NCBI GenBank assembly: GCA_964552055.1
Contig: CAZKFL010000052.1
Location: 1 to 7,954, forward strand
DNA: 7,954 bases
Origin: VGMD01 sp964552055
GTDB lineage: Bacteria > Chlamydiota > Chlamydiia > Chlamydiales > 2-12-FULL-49-11
Reading direction: 5' to 3'
Below are positions 6,077-7,954 of this stretch, in pieces; within the stretch, counting starts at the first letter, position 1, and each line of letters starts with the position of its first letter. The translations under genes and the position numbers were made by a program. The notes below the pieces were generated by a model, which did no database searches, was not told where the DNA came from, and worked only from the letters and a program-made list of their open reading frames with translations.

Positions 6077-6477
6077 TCGTCGATTATATGCCTAGCGAAA
6101 CTGATAATGCCGTTGTAAGAGAAGGAATTATCGCATTTAATGAAAAGATATTAGGTGAGCGAGACAAAACATTTTCCATTTTTTTGAAAGATCCTCTTGG
6201 AAACGTTTTTGGCGGAATACAAGCATTTATGGGCACGGAATCAATCTACATCGATGTACTCTGGGTTGAAAGTGATCTCCAAAAACAAGGATATGGCACA
6301 AAATTGTTAAATGCAGCAGAACAAGAAGCCATCAAAAATGGATGTATTTTTTCTTTAGTGGATACCTGGGACTTTCAGGCGGAAACGTTTTATTTGAAAA
6401 AGAACTATGAACGGATAGGAGAACTTAAGAATTACTGGCATGGCCATTCAAAAATATTCTTAAGAAAAAATCTATGA
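6064..6477 (+). CDS. Small GNAT-family N-acetyltransferase
   Basis: This 137-residue protein is a compact single-domain GNAT enzyme. The beta hairpin FLKDPLGNVFGGIQAFMG (40-57) leads into SIYIDVLWVESDLQKQGYGT (60-79), which contains the acetyl-CoA loop Q-K-Q-G-Y-G (73-78), followed by the helix LLNAAEQEAIKNG. DTWDFQAETFYLKKNYERIGEL (100-121) is motif B, where the FYLKKNYE element is typical of the family. The closing segment YWHGHSKIFLRKNL (124-137) is the usual final strand. GGAGGA (6055-6060) three bases before the ATG is the strongest ribosome binding site in the operon, although the spacing is short. It overlaps the fusion gene by 13 bp and is the last gene of the operon. No T-rich hairpin terminator is visible; its stop codon is 8 bp from the stop of the convergent MORN gene. 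The substrate is unknown. Confidence 0.9.
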   Translation: MYKIVVDYMPSETDNAVVREGIIAFNEKILGERDKTFSIFLKDPLGNVFGGIQAFMGTESIYIDVLWVESDLQKQGYGTKLLNAAEQEAIKNGCIFSLVDTWDFQAETFYLKKNYERIGELKNYWHGHSKIFLRKNL

Positions 6478-6485
6478 ACCAAACA

Positions 6486-7781
6486 CTAAACAAGGAGCGC
6501 TCTCTTTGCAGATTTTCTTCTGAGTTCAAATAAAATTGCTTCTCGCTGGCTCATACTTATCTCATCATTTATCTTCAAGCTTTCAATGCATGCTTCAAAT
6601 AACTCTCTACGCATACGATTATATTTAGCAAGAGACATTGTATTTTTAAGATAGGCAAATATCCATTCGATAGCGCAGTTCTCCCCTTTTTGACTTGTTT
6701 GCCAAACTATAAATTTCGAGTCTATCTCTACTGTCTTAGCTCCTGGAAGATTTCTTATCATTTGATAAGCCTGATCTGCATTTTGAAACTCATTATATCC
6801 AGTACAAAGTTGCTCAATCACTTTTTGAGTGATCTCATCTTTTGGTATTTTTATAGATAACTTAGTTTGAAATTTTCTAGGGATTTCTGGATGTAGCATA
6901 TGGTATTCATTTAAACCTTCTCCCGAATTAAAAATTTCAAAAATGACAGATTGAGAACTTACATCGGGCATAAGATTTAATCCCATTGAATGCTCCTTAT
7001 AACCATAATATAACAGGCAGCTTTTTTTCATTAAATCTTCGTAAATTTTATTTGACTCTAATTTTAATTCCTCATCTGAAGATTGCATTATCCGAATCGC
7101 TGATTGTAAAGCTACCCCCTCCATCAAATAATGATTTTTTATTAAATAATCGGAAATAATGCCCAAACAATATGAGGAGAATATCCCTTCAAGCAGATTT
7201 ATCCCACTTACATATTTCAAAAACCGGGTTGTTCTCATATCAGAAATATTCGTCTGCAAAAGCCCATTAACAAAATCGCCTTCGTACCTATCTCCATTTA
7301 TTAAGGTAAATATTCCTTTTCCTGTCAGTACACCTTTAATAAAATCACCTTCGTATCTATCGCCATCAACCCAGGTATATATTCCTTTCCCTGTCTGTGC
7401 ACCTTTAACAAAATCACCTTCATATCTATCTCCATTCACCCAGATAAGTATTCCTTTCCCTGTCTGTTCTCCTTTAACAAAATCACCTTCGTATCTATCT
7501 CCATCTACCCAGGTATATATTCCTTTCCCTGTCGGTAGACCATTGACTAAATCGCCTTCGTATCTACCTTCATCTACCCAAGTATATTTTCGCTGGTTAA
7601 GTTTGTTTAAACTACCCACAAATTTATCTATAGAGAACAGCTTTGATTTAAAACCTCCTGGCATACAACCTACATCCGCCAATGAAACAACTCTATGTCC
7701 TCCTAAATTACCTGACCTGTGAGGAATTTCTCCCAATACAATTTGGGGATTCCCAGAAAAACATACATTCCACCTACACAT
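6486..7781 (-). CDS. MORN-repeat protein with cysteine-protease-like C-terminus
   Basis: This 431-residue protein has three parts. Residues 1-65 are a poorly conserved leader beginning MCRWNVCFSGNP. Residues 66-180 are five MORN repeats of 23 residues each, with core D-R-Y-E-G-D-F-V-K-G...T-G-K-G-I; MORN repeats bind lipids or proteins and occur in eukaryotes and in host-associated bacteria. Residues 181-431 are not a family I can name with certainty, but contain KEHSMGL (His264), FNSGEG (Asn285) and QKGENCAIEW (Gln364, Cys369). The order His, Asn/Asp, Gln-x4-Cys resembles CE-clan (Ulp1/YopJ-type) cysteine proteases or acetyltransferases, so a secreted effector acting on host proteins is a reasonable hypothesis. 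No signal peptide or membrane segment is seen. The start at ATG 7781 is set by a strong Shine-Dalgarno sequence and a promoter; an in-frame TTG at 7844 lies upstream of the predicted transcript. The gene is convergent with the operon. Confidence 0.82.
   Translation of the reverse strand: MCRWNVCFSGNPQIVLGEIPHRSGNLGGHRVVSLADVGCMPGGFKSKLFSIDKFVGSLNKLNQRKYTWVDEGRYEGDLVNGLPTGKGIYTWVDGDRYEGDFVKGEQTGKGILIWVNGDRYEGDFVKGAQTGKGIYTWVDGDRYEGDFIKGVLTGKGIFTLINGDRYEGDFVNGLLQTNISDMRTTRFLKYVSGINLLEGIFSSYCLGIISDYLIKNHYLMEGVALQSAIRIMQSSDEELKLESNKIYEDLMKKSCLLYYGYKEHSMGLNLMPDVSSQSVIFEIFNSGEGLNEYHMLHPEIPRKFQTKLSIKIPKDEITQKVIEQLCTGYNEFQNADQAYQMIRNLPGAKTVEIDSKFIVWQTSQKGENCAIEWIFAYLKNTMSLAKYNRMRRELFEACIESLKINDEISMSQREAILFELRRKSAKRALLV
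7242..7586 (-). repeat. Five tandem 69-bp units encoding MORN repeats
   Basis: The units are 7518-7586, 7449-7517, 7380-7448, 7311-7379 and 7242-7310, in gene order from first to last. Each codes for 23 residues. Units two and three differ at about 8 of 69 bases by my count, whereas the first and last are more divergent. The high nucleotide similarity of the central units points to recent duplication or gene conversion, so repeat number may vary between strains. The last unit loses the T-G-K-G-I ending. Confidence 0.9.
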
Positions 7782-7791
7782 AGTTATAAAA

Positions 7792-7796
7792 CCTCC
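7792..7796 (-). promoter_or_regulatory. Strong Shine-Dalgarno of the MORN gene
   Basis: Read on the minus strand this is GGAGG within TAGAGGAGGT, ten bases before ATG 7781. It is the best ribosome binding site in the window and fixes the start of the MORN protein. Confidence 0.8.
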
Positions 7797-7812
7797 TCTA
7801 TTGCTCGCATCA

Positions 7813-7841
7813 ATTATACTTTCCTGATTTGTTTTAGTACA
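7813..7841 (-). promoter_or_regulatory. Candidate promoter of the MORN gene
   Basis: On the minus strand a perfect TATAAT (7818-7813) is preceded after 17 bp by TGTACT (7841-7836), which matches the -35 consensus at only three of six positions. Transcription from about 7806 would give a leader of roughly 25 bases containing the Shine-Dalgarno. A weak -35 with a perfect -10 may indicate need for an activator. Confidence 0.5.
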
Positions 7842-7884
7842 CAAACATAAATATGCTATTATTATCCAGATATTTATACTGAGA

Positions 7885-7954
7885 ATGATTCAAAAATTAG
7901 GAATTTTCAAGTTAGAAATACCCAGATTTGAATTAGGCGAAGCCGCTACTGAGG
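7885..7954 (+). CDS. Possible 5' end of a divergent gene (partial)
   Basis: An ATG at 7885 opens a frame of 23 codons (MIQKLGIFKLEIPRFELGEA...) that runs off the right edge. There is no good ribosome binding site, only GAG three to five bases before the ATG. A minus-strand frame ending near 7894 is also open to the edge, so the coding strand is uncertain. The peptide is plausible but unrecognised. Confidence 0.25.
   Translation, partial: MIQKLGIFKLEIPRFELGEAATE

Noticed and set aside
6494..6508. Terminator around the GAGCGCTC palindrome between the convergent genes
   Set aside because: The palindrome has no loop and no flanking T-run on either strand, and it lies within the end of the MORN coding sequence. 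I could not support a terminator.
7159..7722. Plus-strand open frame with SPSYLSP-type repeats
   Set aside because: It is the antisense shadow of the MORN repeats. Its repetitiveness is explained by the 69-bp units on the minus strand, and it has no ribosome binding site or recognisable domain.
7782..7844. TTG start 21 codons upstream for the MORN protein
   Set aside because: The codons would run through the candidate -10 box and the strong Shine-Dalgarno sequence that serves ATG 7781.
7891..7908. AAAATT-AGG-AATTTT hairpin near the right edge
   Set aside because: The stem is made only of A-T pairs in AT-rich DNA and would be unstable. It is expected by chance.

Overview
The window reads as accessory DNA from an AT-rich Gram-negative bacterium. 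A chlamydia-like intracellular organism (Parachlamydiales type) is my first guess and a Legionella-like organism my second. The reasons are a serine-hydrolase protein with an N-terminal RNNNPG-like module of a kind I associate with environmental chlamydiae, a MORN-repeat protein with an effector-like C-terminus, and fragmentary mobile DNA. No marker in the window fixes the taxonomy.

Layout from left to right. (1) An alpha/beta hydrolase gene (76-876) overlaps the end of a possible upstream reading frame. It is followed by a cluster of four copies of a tRNA T-arm-like sequence (884-969). (2) A two-gene unit follows: a 489-residue protein with an N-terminal RNNNPG-like segment and a C-terminal serine-hydrolase-like domain (1125-2594), overlapped by a small membrane-anchored protein of unknown function (2557-3093). 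(3) A gene-free stretch (3094-3608) holds a decayed tRNA-Met-like relic and a 214-bp element with 18-bp imperfect terminal inverted repeats, probably an internally deleted insertion sequence. (4) A tight four-gene operon (3609-6477) has every junction overlapping. It encodes a RibD-C/dihydrofolate-reductase-fold protein, a RimJ/RimL-type acetyltransferase, an in-frame fusion of an aminoglycoside-phosphotransferase-type kinase to an AAC(6')-like acetyltransferase, and another small GNAT acetyltransferase. (5) Convergent to it, with 8 bp between stop codons, is a 431-residue MORN-repeat protein (7781-6486) whose C-terminal half carries a His...Asn...Gln-x4-Cys series resembling a CE-clan cysteine protease/acetyltransferase. 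A possible divergent reading frame starts at 7885 and runs off the right edge.

The operon looks like a drug- or metabolite-modifying cassette: one kinase domain, three acetyltransferase domains and a reductase-fold protein made together. It sits directly behind the inverted-repeat element, which suggests horizontal acquisition or rearrangement. The strongest leads are the kinase-acetyltransferase fusion (domain order opposite to the classical AAC(6')-APH(2'') enzyme), the candidate MORN-protease effector, and the RNNNPG/serine-hydrolase protein with its membrane partner lying between two tRNA-derived relics. All functional calls come from reading motifs by eye; no database search was possible.
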